DNA from: Candidatus Bipolaricaulota bacterium
Lineage (GTDB): Bacteria; Bipolaricaulota; Bipolaricaulia; UBA7950; UBA9294
Reading direction: 5' to 3'
DNA length: 7,675 nt
Assembly (NCBI GenBank): GCA_018399865.1
Contig: JAGYNL010000168.1
Coordinates: 1-7,675, forward strand
Shown in pieces: positions 1-6,409 of this stretch (positions are counted from its first letter, which is position 1; each line of letters begins with the position of its first letter). The translations under genes were made by a program, and so were the position numbers. The notes beneath the pieces were generated by a model, which was not told the DNA's origin, ran no database searches, and saw only the letters and a list, made by a program, of their open reading frames with translations.

Positions 1-53
1 TGAAAAATCTCCGAAAGGCGTCCGAACATCTCACACATCCTTATATGCCAAAG

Positions 54-67
54 ATAGCATATGCTAT
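54..67. repeat. 14-bp perfect palindrome, operator-like
   Basis: The sequence ATAGCATATGCTAT reads identically on both strands, with no mismatch and no spacer. Its size and symmetry would suit a dimeric regulator. However, a palindrome of this length is expected about once in every two windows of this size by chance, and no gene start lies close by. GATAGC at its left edge (53-58) is a hexamer that recurs, in one orientation or the other, three more times before base 340. Confidence 0.3.
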
Positions 68-147
68 AAAGCAAAACGCCATCTGTCAACTATAGAAACG
101 GACGGAATAGGGTGACAATCCACCATTGTTAGTTGAATATGAACATT

Positions 148-186
148 ATCAGCCTTCCGCCATAAGACTTCAGGCTGATGGCTTTT
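148..186 (+). terminator. Possible rho-independent terminator of an upstream gene
   Basis: ATCAGCCT (148-155) pairs perfectly with AGGCTGAT (172-179) across a 16-base loop. It is followed by GGC and a broken T-rich tail (TTTT, then TTCTTTT to about 197). A competing shorter stem joins GCCAT (159-163) to ATGGC (178-182) and abuts the TTTT directly. The loop is long and the T-tract is interrupted, so this is a weak terminator. It could end transcription from a gene left of the window. Confidence 0.35.
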
Positions 187-231
187 GACTTCTTTTCTTA
201 TCAACCGGTGTAAACAAGCCTCCAGATTACA

Positions 232-338
232 GCTATCGCGACAACATCTTTCATGTGTAACGCATCCCCGATAGCAAGATTTGGACTAACGCGCTGAACA
301 GGCCTATTCTGGTTGCACGTCAGCGCCATTGGGCTATC
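232..338. other. Candidate structured RNA or DNA segment with alternative pairings
   Basis: GCTATC (232-237) can pair with GATAGC (270-275). Inside that helix lie GCG (238-240) with CGC (261-263) and short ACA/TGT and CAT/ATG pairings around a CTTTC loop. The same GATAGC can instead pair with GCTATC at 333-338, which would enclose a second perfect 7-bp stem, GCGCTGA (291-297) with TCAGCGC (320-326). These helices match no riboswitch or ncRNA family I recognise. Whether the region is transcribed, and from which strand, is unknown. Confidence 0.25.
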
Positions 339-420
339 TAAATGAGTCTTTTTGACTGGTAACGCCCGTAGATGCAATCGTGTTGATTTTATCTGTGGCT
401 TAGACCTCGAAATGGACCTT

Positions 421-426
421 TATACT
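421..426 (+). promoter_or_regulatory. Possible -10 element for the M42 peptidase gene
   Basis: TATACT is a 5-of-6 match to the bacterial -10 consensus. It lies 43 bases ahead of the start codon, giving a short leader of roughly 30 bases with the Shine-Dalgarno AAGGAGG at 451-457. No good -35 hexamer sits 16-18 bases upstream (CTTAGA at 399-404 is the best, 3 of 6), so the call rests on the -10 and its position. Confidence 0.3.
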
Positions 427-463
427 GTGTAGACTTCAGCATCGGTATTAAAGGAGGAACAGA

Positions 464-1531
464 GTGGATAAAGAAAGAACAAAATTCTTGAGCAGGTGTC
501 TTGATACTATAAGCCCTTCCGGGTTCGAGGAGGAAATCTCACGCATCTGGAGACAAGAGGCCGATAAGTTTGCCGATCATACCTGGGTTGATGTAAATGG
601 TAATACTTACGCCGCTGTTAACGAGGCAGGTAGCCCCAGGGTAATGCTAGCAGGGCATATTGACGAGATCGGTTTAATGATTACCTATATAGACGACAAC
701 GGATTCTTGTTCTTTGCCCCTATCGGCGGTTGGGACCCACAGGTTCTTCCCGGCCAGCGTGTTCGTATTCGCGGCAAGAACGATGTAATCATAGGGGTCA
801 TAGGCAGGAAGCCTATTCATCTACTGGAGTCCGAAGAGCGCAACAAGGTAGTCAAGCTAGACGGTTTGTGGATCGATATCGGGGCCAAGAACAAAAAGGA
901 TGCAGAGAAGCACATCTCAGTAGGTGATCCCGCTGTCCTTGACTATGGTTTTGTGCTACTACTAAACAATCTAGCTGCTGCTCGCGCTTTCGACGACCGC
1001 GTCGGTGCGTTTGTAGTCCTGGAAGCCGCCCGCCTGGTTTCAAAGATGAACCCTAAAGCAGCCATATTCGCAGTTGGTACTGTACAGGAAGAAATCGGCT
1101 TGCGCGGAGCCCACACCAGTGCTTTCGGTATAGACCCCCAGGTAGGAATTGCCGTTGACGTAGGCTTTGCTACAGACACTCCCGAGATGGGAAACGAAAA
1201 AAAGAAAGTAGGTAGCATTAGCATGGGGAAAGGGCCAATGATTGCTCGTGGCCCAAATATTAATCCTCAGATGTTTGATCTTCTAGTGGATACCGCAAAG
1301 AAACAAAAAATCCCTTACCAAATAGAGGCTGCCCCACGCGGTACAGGGACTGACGCTAATGCTATCCAGCTTACTCGAGCTGGGGTAGCCACTGGGTTGA
1401 TCTCCATTCCGAACCGCTATATGCACTCACCCTGCGAGGTAGTCCATCTCGGCGATGTGGAGAACGTTGCTAAGCTAATCGCCCATACAGTTGCAAGTAT
1501 CGACGATAAAACAACGTTTATTCACTCGTAG
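464..1531 (+). CDS. M42 family metallo-aminopeptidase (FrvX/YsdC/TET-like)
   Basis: This 355-residue protein is a full-length M42 (MH clan) peptidase, a two-metal cytosolic enzyme that usually assembles into large hollow oligomers and trims N-terminal residues from peptides. The expected ligands are all present: H65 and D67 in AGHIDEIG, D177 in AFDDRVG, the base and ligand pair E209-E210 in VQEEIGLRG, D232 in DVGFATD, and H321 in YMHSP. The GPxIxRGPNINP and RGTGTDANAIQ segments (257-268, 292-302) are also typical. The start is GTG at 464, six bases after a strong AAGGAGG (451-457). There is no signal peptide. The gene stands alone: the next promoter and riboswitch follow 70-110 bases later. 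Substrate preference (glutamyl, leucyl or lysyl) cannot be read by eye. Some homologues are annotated as endoglucanase or cellulase, which is unlikely given the intact peptidase site. Confidence 0.93.
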   Translation: MDKERTKFLSRCLDTISPSGFEEEISRIWRQEADKFADHTWVDVNGNTYAAVNEAGSPRVMLAGHIDEIGLMITYIDDNGFLFFAPIGGWDPQVLPGQRVRIRGKNDVIIGVIGRKPIHLLESEERNKVVKLDGLWIDIGAKNKKDAEKHISVGDPAVLDYGFVLLLNNLAAARAFDDRVGAFVVLEAARLVSKMNPKAAIFAVGTVQEEIGLRGAHTSAFGIDPQVGIAVDVGFATDTPEMGNEKKKVGSISMGKGPMIARGPNINPQMFDLLVDTAKKQKIPYQIEAAPRGTGTDANAIQLTRAGVATGLISIPNRYMHSPCEVVHLGDVENVAKLIAHTVASIDDKTTFIHS

Positions 1532-1601
1532 TTTGCATGTATTTGTGAGCCTGTGGACTATACCTACATGTTTTGAGGGATACAGGTATCAGGGGTTTGC
1601 C

Positions 1602-1630
1602 TTGATTGTTTCCACGTGCTGACTTATAGT
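1602..1630 (+). promoter_or_regulatory. Sigma70-type promoter of the thi operon
   Basis: TTGATT (1602-1607, 4 of 6) and TATAGT (1625-1630, 5 of 6) are separated by exactly 17 bases. Transcription would begin near A1637, a few bases before the first conserved stem of the TPP riboswitch. Having the promoter directly ahead of the aptamer supports it as the promoter of the whole thiL-thiB-thiP-thiQ transcript. Confidence 0.65.
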
Positions 1631-1639
1631 TATTTTAAG

Positions 1640-1753
<114 letters not shown>

Positions 1754-1757
<4 letters not shown>

Positions 1758-1789
1758 GTATCCCGCGCGGCCCAGCAAGTCTACGGGTC
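1754..1789 (+). promoter_or_regulatory. Possible expression-platform hairpin hiding the thiL ribosome site
   Basis: GACCGTA (1754-1760) pairs with TACGGGTC (1782-1789), with one bulged G, around a GC-rich loop. The 3' arm covers the GGGTCG stretch seven bases ahead of the thiL ATG, the only candidate ribosome-binding region. No T-run follows, so a transcription terminator is unlikely. GGGTC (1785-1789) is also complementary to GACCC (1715-1719) in the aptamer, which gives a possible alternative pairing. Translational control is inferred from this, not shown. Confidence 0.4.
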
Positions 1790-1795
1790 GTTATC

Positions 1796-2665
1796 ATGCG
1801 TGAGACAAGTGTACTGCAGTTGATTGCTAAGCGAGTCGGCGCCAAGGATGATGCGGCAATAGTGCCGTTTAAAGATACCAATCTCATCCTAACTACTGAC
1901 ATGCTCCATCGCCAAACCGACTTTCCTTTGGGTACAAAGCCTCGAACCATCGGCTGGCGTAGCGTAGCTGTCTCGCTTTCCGACCTGGCTGCAATGGGCG
2001 CTCGCCCGCTTTCCGTCTTACTAGCCCTAGGAGATCCTGAACTTGATCAGGAACTAGTGGAAGGTGTATTGGATGGGGCACTGGCTTGTTGCGAGCAGTC
2101 AGCTGCGAAGCTTGTAGGTGGGGATATTGATCGTCAATCCGAACTGACGCTAGTCAGCACCGCGCTAGGCGAAGCAGTTAACCCTGTCCTACGCAATGGA
2201 GCAAGGGTCGGCGACGCCATATGCGTTACCGGGCAATTAGGACGCACAGCAGCAGGTCTAAGACTTTTTTCCGCTAAGCAGTACTATGCAGCAAACGATC
2301 TTTTCTGCTTTCCTCCGCGAACTGACTGGGCAATGAATCTAACGGGGTTGGCAACAAGCATGATTGACATTTCCGATGGCTTAGCCCACTCTCTTCATCT
2401 ACTAGCCTCACAGAGCGGGGTTGGGTTCCACATAAACTGGGAGTATCTGCCCATAATGCCTGCCTTAGCAAAGATGGTTTATGAAGATGCTCTGCGCCAG
2501 GCAGTCCTATTCACAGGAGAGGATTACGAACTGCTGTTCACCGTACCCGTGGAAGCTATTGAGAGAATTGATCATTCTGTTAAGTTCACTGTTATCGGAC
2601 GCGTGCTCCAAGAGGAGACGCTTCTAGACAACTCGCAGCTCCCCGATCGTGGCTACGAACACTAG
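1796..2665 (+). CDS. thiL: Thiamine-monophosphate kinase ThiL
   Basis: ThiL phosphorylates thiamine monophosphate with ATP to give thiamine diphosphate, the last step of cofactor synthesis. It acts in the cytosol as a PurM-like dimer. Visible motifs, numbered from this start, are DDAAIV (18-23), TTDML (33-37), SLSDLAAMGA (60-69), LVGGDID (106-112), TGQLGRTAAGL (145-155), MIDISDGL (189-196), FTGEDYELLF (239-248) and the terminal GYEH. All Asp-rich Mg/ATP-binding segments are intact. The 289 residues are slightly fewer than the usual 305-330. The start chosen is ATG 1796 (METSVLQLI-type opening, here MRETSVLQLI), which aligns with the family N-terminus. The in-frame ATG at 1739 lies inside the conserved P5 region of the riboswitch and would add 19 non-homologous residues. 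No strong Shine-Dalgarno is visible, which fits riboswitch-gated initiation. The HRQTDFP...IGWRSVAV stretch (38-59) resembles archaeal ThiL more than enterobacterial ThiL. Confidence 0.94.
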   Translation: MRETSVLQLIAKRVGAKDDAAIVPFKDTNLILTTDMLHRQTDFPLGTKPRTIGWRSVAVSLSDLAAMGARPLSVLLALGDPELDQELVEGVLDGALACCEQSAAKLVGGDIDRQSELTLVSTALGEAVNPVLRNGARVGDAICVTGQLGRTAAGLRLFSAKQYYAANDLFCFPPRTDWAMNLTGLATSMIDISDGLAHSLHLLASQSGVGFHINWEYLPIMPALAKMVYEDALRQAVLFTGEDYELLFTVPVEAIERIDHSVKFTVIGRVLQEETLLDNSQLPDRGYEH

Positions 2666-2680
2666 AAGGAGATGGGAAAG

Positions 2681-3706
2681 ATGAATAAGACAATCTTGTT
2701 AACCATAGCTTTTGTAATCTGTCTTTCTGCCTTACTGGTAGGAAGAGAGAAGATCGTTGTCTACACCTACGATTCATTCGTATCTTGGGGACCAGCGAAC
2801 GCACTCAGTGAGGAGTTTGCCGAAAAGTACGACTGCGATGTCGAGTACATTACCGCCGGAGGCGGAAAGGCTACTCTTTCCCGGCTAATCGCTGAACGAG
2901 ACGCGGGAAAGAAATATGCCGACCTATTTATGGCAGAATTAAACGATGTACCTAGGATCTCAGGGTACAACCTGTTCATGCCCCTTGATGAAGCTGACAT
3001 ACCGAATCTTGCAAGCGTACCCGAGGAACTAATGGTTGGAGGAGTTGATGGTTTCGTGCCTTACGAGTACGGATATATAACCCTAACCTACGACTCTGAA
3101 GCCTTCGAAACTCAATCGCTCCCGGCTACTCTTGCGGATCTAGCAAGCCCTATTTACAAGAAGCAATTGATATGCCAAGATCCAAGAACCTCATCGACCG
3201 GTTTTTCTTTCCTGCTGTGGACCATAGCTCACTTCGGTGAGGACGGATACCTTCACTTCTGGCATTCAATCCAAGACTCGCTTCTTACTATCACCCAGGA
3301 CTGGAGTGGAGCATGGAGCTTGTTGACACACGGCGAGGCCCCCTTGCTAGTCAGCTTCTCGTCTGATACTGCCTATGAGGCTATGTTTGGTGAGCAGTTG
3401 CGCTACAGGGCCTACGCCCCCGAAGGAGAGGGGTATCGCACAGTATTTGGCATCGGTGTAATCAAGGAAACCGAGCATGAACAACTAGCCAAGGCGTTTG
3501 TCAACCTGTTGCTATCACAAGAAATACAGGAACTGCTTCCCTCAACAGAGATAATGTTCCCGGCAAACAGCAAGGCTGAGCTTCCGCCAGAGTTTGATGA
3601 GTACGCAATAATCCCAGACAGTCAACTACTTCTTCCCCTTGATCTAGTTGCAGAAAAAATGGATAAGTGGTTGCACGACTGGGAGACAGTGATTACACAA
3701 CCGTGA
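2681..3706 (+). CDS. thiB: Thiamine ABC transporter substrate-binding protein ThiB
   Basis: This 341-residue protein delivers a thiamine compound to the ThiP-ThiQ permease from outside the inner membrane. It has an N-terminal hydrophobic export segment (residues 3-20) and then the family opening VVYTYDSFVSWGP (26-38). Other matches to E. coli ThiB are VPYEYGY (126-132), QDPRTSSTGFSFLLW (166-180), TQDWSGAW (205-212), SFSSDTAY (225-232), MFPAN (292-296) and a C-terminal W..DW. No lipobox cysteine is present (the only early Cys is preceded by VI), so it is either a soluble periplasmic protein or anchored by an uncleaved segment. The mature end probably lies near R22, but the -3 residue is poor. 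ATG 2681 is preferred over ATG 2672: AAGGAG (2666-2671) directly abuts the latter but lies nine bases before the former. The gene follows thiL by 15 bases. Its 3' end overlaps thiP as GTGA. Two positions recalled as ligand contacts in E. coli differ (F226 for Tyr, G61 for Asp). Confidence 0.92.
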   Translation: MNKTILLTIAFVICLSALLVGREKIVVYTYDSFVSWGPANALSEEFAEKYDCDVEYITAGGGKATLSRLIAERDAGKKYADLFMAELNDVPRISGYNLFMPLDEADIPNLASVPEELMVGGVDGFVPYEYGYITLTYDSEAFETQSLPATLADLASPIYKKQLICQDPRTSSTGFSFLLWTIAHFGEDGYLHFWHSIQDSLLTITQDWSGAWSLLTHGEAPLLVSFSSDTAYEAMFGEQLRYRAYAPEGEGYRTVFGIGVIKETEHEQLAKAFVNLLLSQEIQELLPSTEIMFPANSKAELPPEFDEYAIIPDSQLLLPLDLVAEKMDKWLHDWETVITQP

Positions 3707-5361
3707 CAAAGGCAGCCTACCTGCTGTTACTGGTCCTGTTCGGGCTTCTCGTGCTCGTCTTCTACTATCCCCTGGCCCTTGTACTGTCAGGAGCTTTCAG
3801 AAGCGCGGGCACCTGGAGCCTGTCTTTTCTTGCAAATGTCGTCACTGACCCATACTACATTCATCTTATTCTATTCACAATAAAGCAGGCTTTTTATAGC
3901 ACTTTACTGAGTCTCGGCATTGGTTTGATTGGGGCGTACATTCTCTCTCACTATCACTTTCCCGGCAAGCAAACAATTCGTTCATTAACCGTGATCCCGT
4001 TTGTGCTTCCGGCGATTGTGGTAGCATTGGGATTTATCCTTTTCTTTGGCAACAACGGCTATCTGAATCAATGGTTCATGTCCTTATTCAATTTGTCGCA
4101 ACCGCCTATTCATATCCTCTATTCCCTTACTGCGATCATCCTTGCGCATGCTTTCTACAACGCCCCCATTGTCATGCGCATAGTGAGCGCTGCCTGGGAG
4201 GGCTTTGACCCATCGATAGATGAGGCAGCAATGTCACTTGGCGCTGGAAGGCTGCGGCGTTTTATTGGTATAAGCATCCCACGGCTGATGCCCGCCATCC
4301 TTTCTAGCTCTGCATTGATATTCATATTTACATTTCTCTCCTTTCCAATAGTTCTTACCCTAGGGGGAGCTCGATACAGCACAATTGAAGTAGGAATCTA
4401 CACCCTGGTAAGAACGCTATTGGACTACAATAACGGGGGGGCGCTGATATTGGTAGAGATGGTGATTTCTCTTTCTTTTACATATCTATACCTGCGCGCG
4501 GAAGGAACATTAGCAACCATTACCAGAGGTGAAAGAAGATTAATGATTCGACCACTGTTTGCATCACCATTTACTCCAGGAAAGATACTTATCGTGGCTT
4601 ATGCTATACTGATGGCTGTTTTCTTCATGGGACCAATAGTATCGATCATTGTCGACTCGCTTTGCAGCGGTGGATCAACAGGGTTACATAATTATGTCCA
4701 GCTTCTCTCACAAAGATACAGCCCATTTCTAGGCACGTCGCCCCTAGCCACGGTGAGGACAAGCCTAATTGTTGGAGCGTTAGCAACCAGTATAAGCCTT
4801 GTAGTAGGTACCGCTATTGCCTTCTTGGTTGTGAGAGCCAGATTCATCGGCAGATGGGTTGTTGAAGCAGCTCTTATGGCACCGCTAGCTGTCTCCTCAG
4901 TTGCGATAGGATTTGCGCTTCTGCGCGGACTATCTACACCCCCATTAAACTTGGGCCGCACACTTACGGCAATCGTCATTGCACATTCTATTTTGGTTTA
5001 TCCATTTGTTGTGCGTGTGATGAGACCGATCCTGGAGGGGCTTGATTTCACGTTAGTTGAAGCTGCCCGCTCGCTTGGCTCCTCGAGGACTCGCGCTTTC
5101 CTTGACATTGAGTTTCCTATCCTCAGGCGAGGGCTACTTGTCGCAGCTATATTTGCCTTTGCCCTCAGCGCAGGTGAGATGTCAGCAACCATACTACTCA
5201 TGCGTCCAGGACTTTCTACCATTCCAATAGCGGTTTATGGTTTGCTATCAGCAAGGCAATTCGGGGCTGCCAGCGCTATGGCAGTCGTCCTTATAGCAAT
5301 TACAGCCATATCGTTCATCTTGATTGATAGGCTAGGAGCAGATGAGCCTTTCCATGTCTGA
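3703..5361 (+). CDS. thiP: Thiamine ABC transporter permease ThiP (fused two-unit)
   Basis: This 552-residue inner-membrane protein contains two tandem binding-protein-dependent permease domains, as in E. coli ThiP (536 residues), so one chain forms the whole channel. Each half carries the cytoplasmic EAA loop that docks on the ATPase: EAAMSLGAGRLRRFIGISIP (174-193) and EAARSLGSSRTRAFLDIEFP (453-472). Around a dozen hydrophobic segments are visible. The first is residues 5-29, and the second half begins with a segment near 295-320 after a charged linker (TRGERR, about 274-279). GTG 3703 overlaps the thiB stop as GTGA, an arrangement typical of coupled translation. The alternative GTG at 3667 would add 12 residues and has no ribosome site. 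The 3' end overlaps thiQ by 20 bases. Iron and polyamine permeases of the FbpB type share this architecture; the thiamine assignment comes from ThiB and the TPP riboswitch. Confidence 0.9.
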   Translation: MTKAAYLLLLVLFGLLVLVFYYPLALVLSGAFRSAGTWSLSFLANVVTDPYYIHLILFTIKQAFYSTLLSLGIGLIGAYILSHYHFPGKQTIRSLTVIPFVLPAIVVALGFILFFGNNGYLNQWFMSLFNLSQPPIHILYSLTAIILAHAFYNAPIVMRIVSAAWEGFDPSIDEAAMSLGAGRLRRFIGISIPRLMPAILSSSALIFIFTFLSFPIVLTLGGARYSTIEVGIYTLVRTLLDYNNGGALILVEMVISLSFTYLYLRAEGTLATITRGERRLMIRPLFASPFTPGKILIVAYAILMAVFFMGPIVSIIVDSLCSGGSTGLHNYVQLLSQRYSPFLGTSPLATVRTSLIVGALATSISLVVGTAIAFLVVRARFIGRWVVEAALMAPLAVSSVAIGFALLRGLSTPPLNLGRTLTAIVIAHSILVYPFVVRVMRPILEGLDFTLVEAARSLGSSRTRAFLDIEFPILRRGLLVAAIFAFALSAGEMSATILLMRPGLSTIPIAVYGLLSARQFGAASAMAVVLIAITAISFILIDRLGADEPFHV

Positions 5362-6406
5362 ACTGATTGTAGAAGATCTTTGCAAATCCTTTGAGAAGGT
5401 CCACGCTGTTAAAAACGCCGCGTTCGCCCTTAAAGCCGGCGAGCTCCTTGCTCTGGTTGGTCCATCTGGTTGCGGAAAGACTACCACCTTGCGTCTCATC
5501 GCCGGCTTTGACCGACCTGATGCAGGCAAGATCACTCTGCGAGGTAAAGACCTATCTTCAATGCCCCCAGAGAAAAGATGCATAGGTTTTGTATTTCAGA
5601 ATTATGCCCTTTTCCCCCATATGACAGTTGCTCAAAACATCGCCTATGGCATCCGTTTTTCTAAATCACACAAGAAGCAAGTACAAGAGCTGATACAACT
5701 GGTTGACCTAACCGGTCTAGAACACCGCTATCCCAAAGCACTATCCCACGGCCAATGTCAGCGCGTTGCTCTGGCGCGTGCCATTGCGCCGCATCCAACC
5801 CTCCTTCTGCTTGATGAACCTTTATCTGCACTCGACGCCAAGCTACGGGAATCCCTTCGCAGGCAGATCCGTACTATCCAGCAGGAGCTCAAACTAACCA
5901 CAATCTACGTCACACATGATCAGGAAGAAGCTATGGCTATAGCCGATAGAATTACGGTGATGAACGCTGGTCACATCGAACAGATAGGGACTCCCCCAGA
6001 AATTTACTGCCACCCAAGCACCATATTTGTAGCTTCGTTTATCGGCCACTCAAACGTGATTGCGGGGACTGTTGATTCTGTAGACGGCTCTCTACTGGAA
6101 ATACGTGTAAAAGGAGGCAAGCTTCGCACTATCACGAAAGCGCAGGATTTCCATACAGGAGATAAGGTCCTCGTGTTCTATAAGGAGGAGTATCTTAAGC
6201 TTTCCAGCAACGGTGAGAACACCTTCACAGCCACAGTTTCATTTACTGAATACCACGGCCAAACACTGATCGTTCACCTGGAAAGCTCTATTGGCTCACT
6301 GCGCGCCCGTATACCAGCAAGTAGTGCAGTTAGTATATCACCGGGCACGCAAATTCCCGTCTTCCTTCTCCCCAGCCAATGCCTAGTTTTTGCTAGAGGT
6401 AAGTGA
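5342..6406 (+). CDS. thiQ: ThiQ-role ABC transporter ATPase with C-terminal TOBE-like region
   Basis: This cytoplasmic ATPase powers the ThiBP importer. Its nucleotide-binding motifs are complete: Walker A GPSGCGKTT (40-48), Q-loop Q86 in VFQNYALFPHMT, signature LSHGQCQRVALARA (134-147, His replacing the usual second Gly of LSGGQ), Walker B LLLLDEP (154-160), D-loop SALD (162-165) and switch H192 in YVTHDQEEAMAIADRI. At 354 residues it is about 120 longer than E. coli ThiQ. The extra part (about 238-354) looks like the TOBE-type regulatory domain of PotA/FbpC/MalK-like ATPases. ATG 5342 lies only three bases after TAGGAG (5333-5338), whereas ATG 5354 lies 15 bases after it. Both spacings are imperfect, and the first is taken. 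By sequence alone it could be called an iron or polyamine ATPase; its place in the TPP-riboswitch operon supports thiamine transport. Confidence 0.88.
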   Translation: MSLSMSELIVEDLCKSFEKVHAVKNAAFALKAGELLALVGPSGCGKTTTLRLIAGFDRPDAGKITLRGKDLSSMPPEKRCIGFVFQNYALFPHMTVAQNIAYGIRFSKSHKKQVQELIQLVDLTGLEHRYPKALSHGQCQRVALARAIAPHPTLLLLDEPLSALDAKLRESLRRQIRTIQQELKLTTIYVTHDQEEAMAIADRITVMNAGHIEQIGTPPEIYCHPSTIFVASFIGHSNVIAGTVDSVDGSLLEIRVKGGKLRTITKAQDFHTGDKVLVFYKEEYLKLSSNGENTFTATVSFTEYHGQTLIVHLESSIGSLRARIPASSAVSISPGTQIPVFLLPSQCLVFARGK

Positions 6407-6409
6407 TGC

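Larger units (their letters stand above)
1..463. other. Long non-coding upstream region
   Basis: I find no supportable gene in these 463 bases. Frames entering from the left edge close quickly (stops at 93-95 and 113-115) and the short peptides resemble no family I know. No tRNA-like cloverleaf or T-loop sequence is visible. What the region does hold is several inverted repeats, listed separately: a palindrome at 54-67, a terminator-like stem at 148-182, and pairings among 232-237, 270-275 and 333-338 plus 291-297 with 320-326. It ends in the Shine-Dalgarno site of the M42 peptidase gene. Confidence 0.6.

Noticed and set aside
3..95. Open frame from the left edge ending in TAG at 93-95, possibly the C-terminus of an upstream plus-strand gene
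   Set aside because: It is about 30 codons with no recognisable motif, and another frame (to TGA 113-115) is equally open. Neither can be supported without sequence further left.
185..214. TTGACT-18-TGTAAA as a promoter
   Set aside because: The -35 is good but the -10 is only 4 of 6, the spacing is long, and no gene or conserved RNA starts just after it. The -35 also overlaps the terminator-like tail.
464..1531. Endoglucanase/cellulase function for the M42 protein
   Set aside because: That label comes from an old annotation of a homologue. All metal ligands and the catalytic Glu of an aminopeptidase are present.
1550..1590. Inverted repeats after the M42 gene (ATACCT 1560-1565 with AGGTAT 1584-1589; CCTGT with ACAGG; GATAC/GTATC) as a terminator
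   Set aside because: The stems are short, compete with one another, have long loops or almost none, and lack a following T-run. I see no convincing terminator for the M42 gene.
3667..3702. GTG at 3667 as the thiP start
   Set aside because: It has no ribosome-binding site and adds 12 polar residues before the first membrane segment. GTG 3703 in the GTGA overlap with the thiB stop is more typical.
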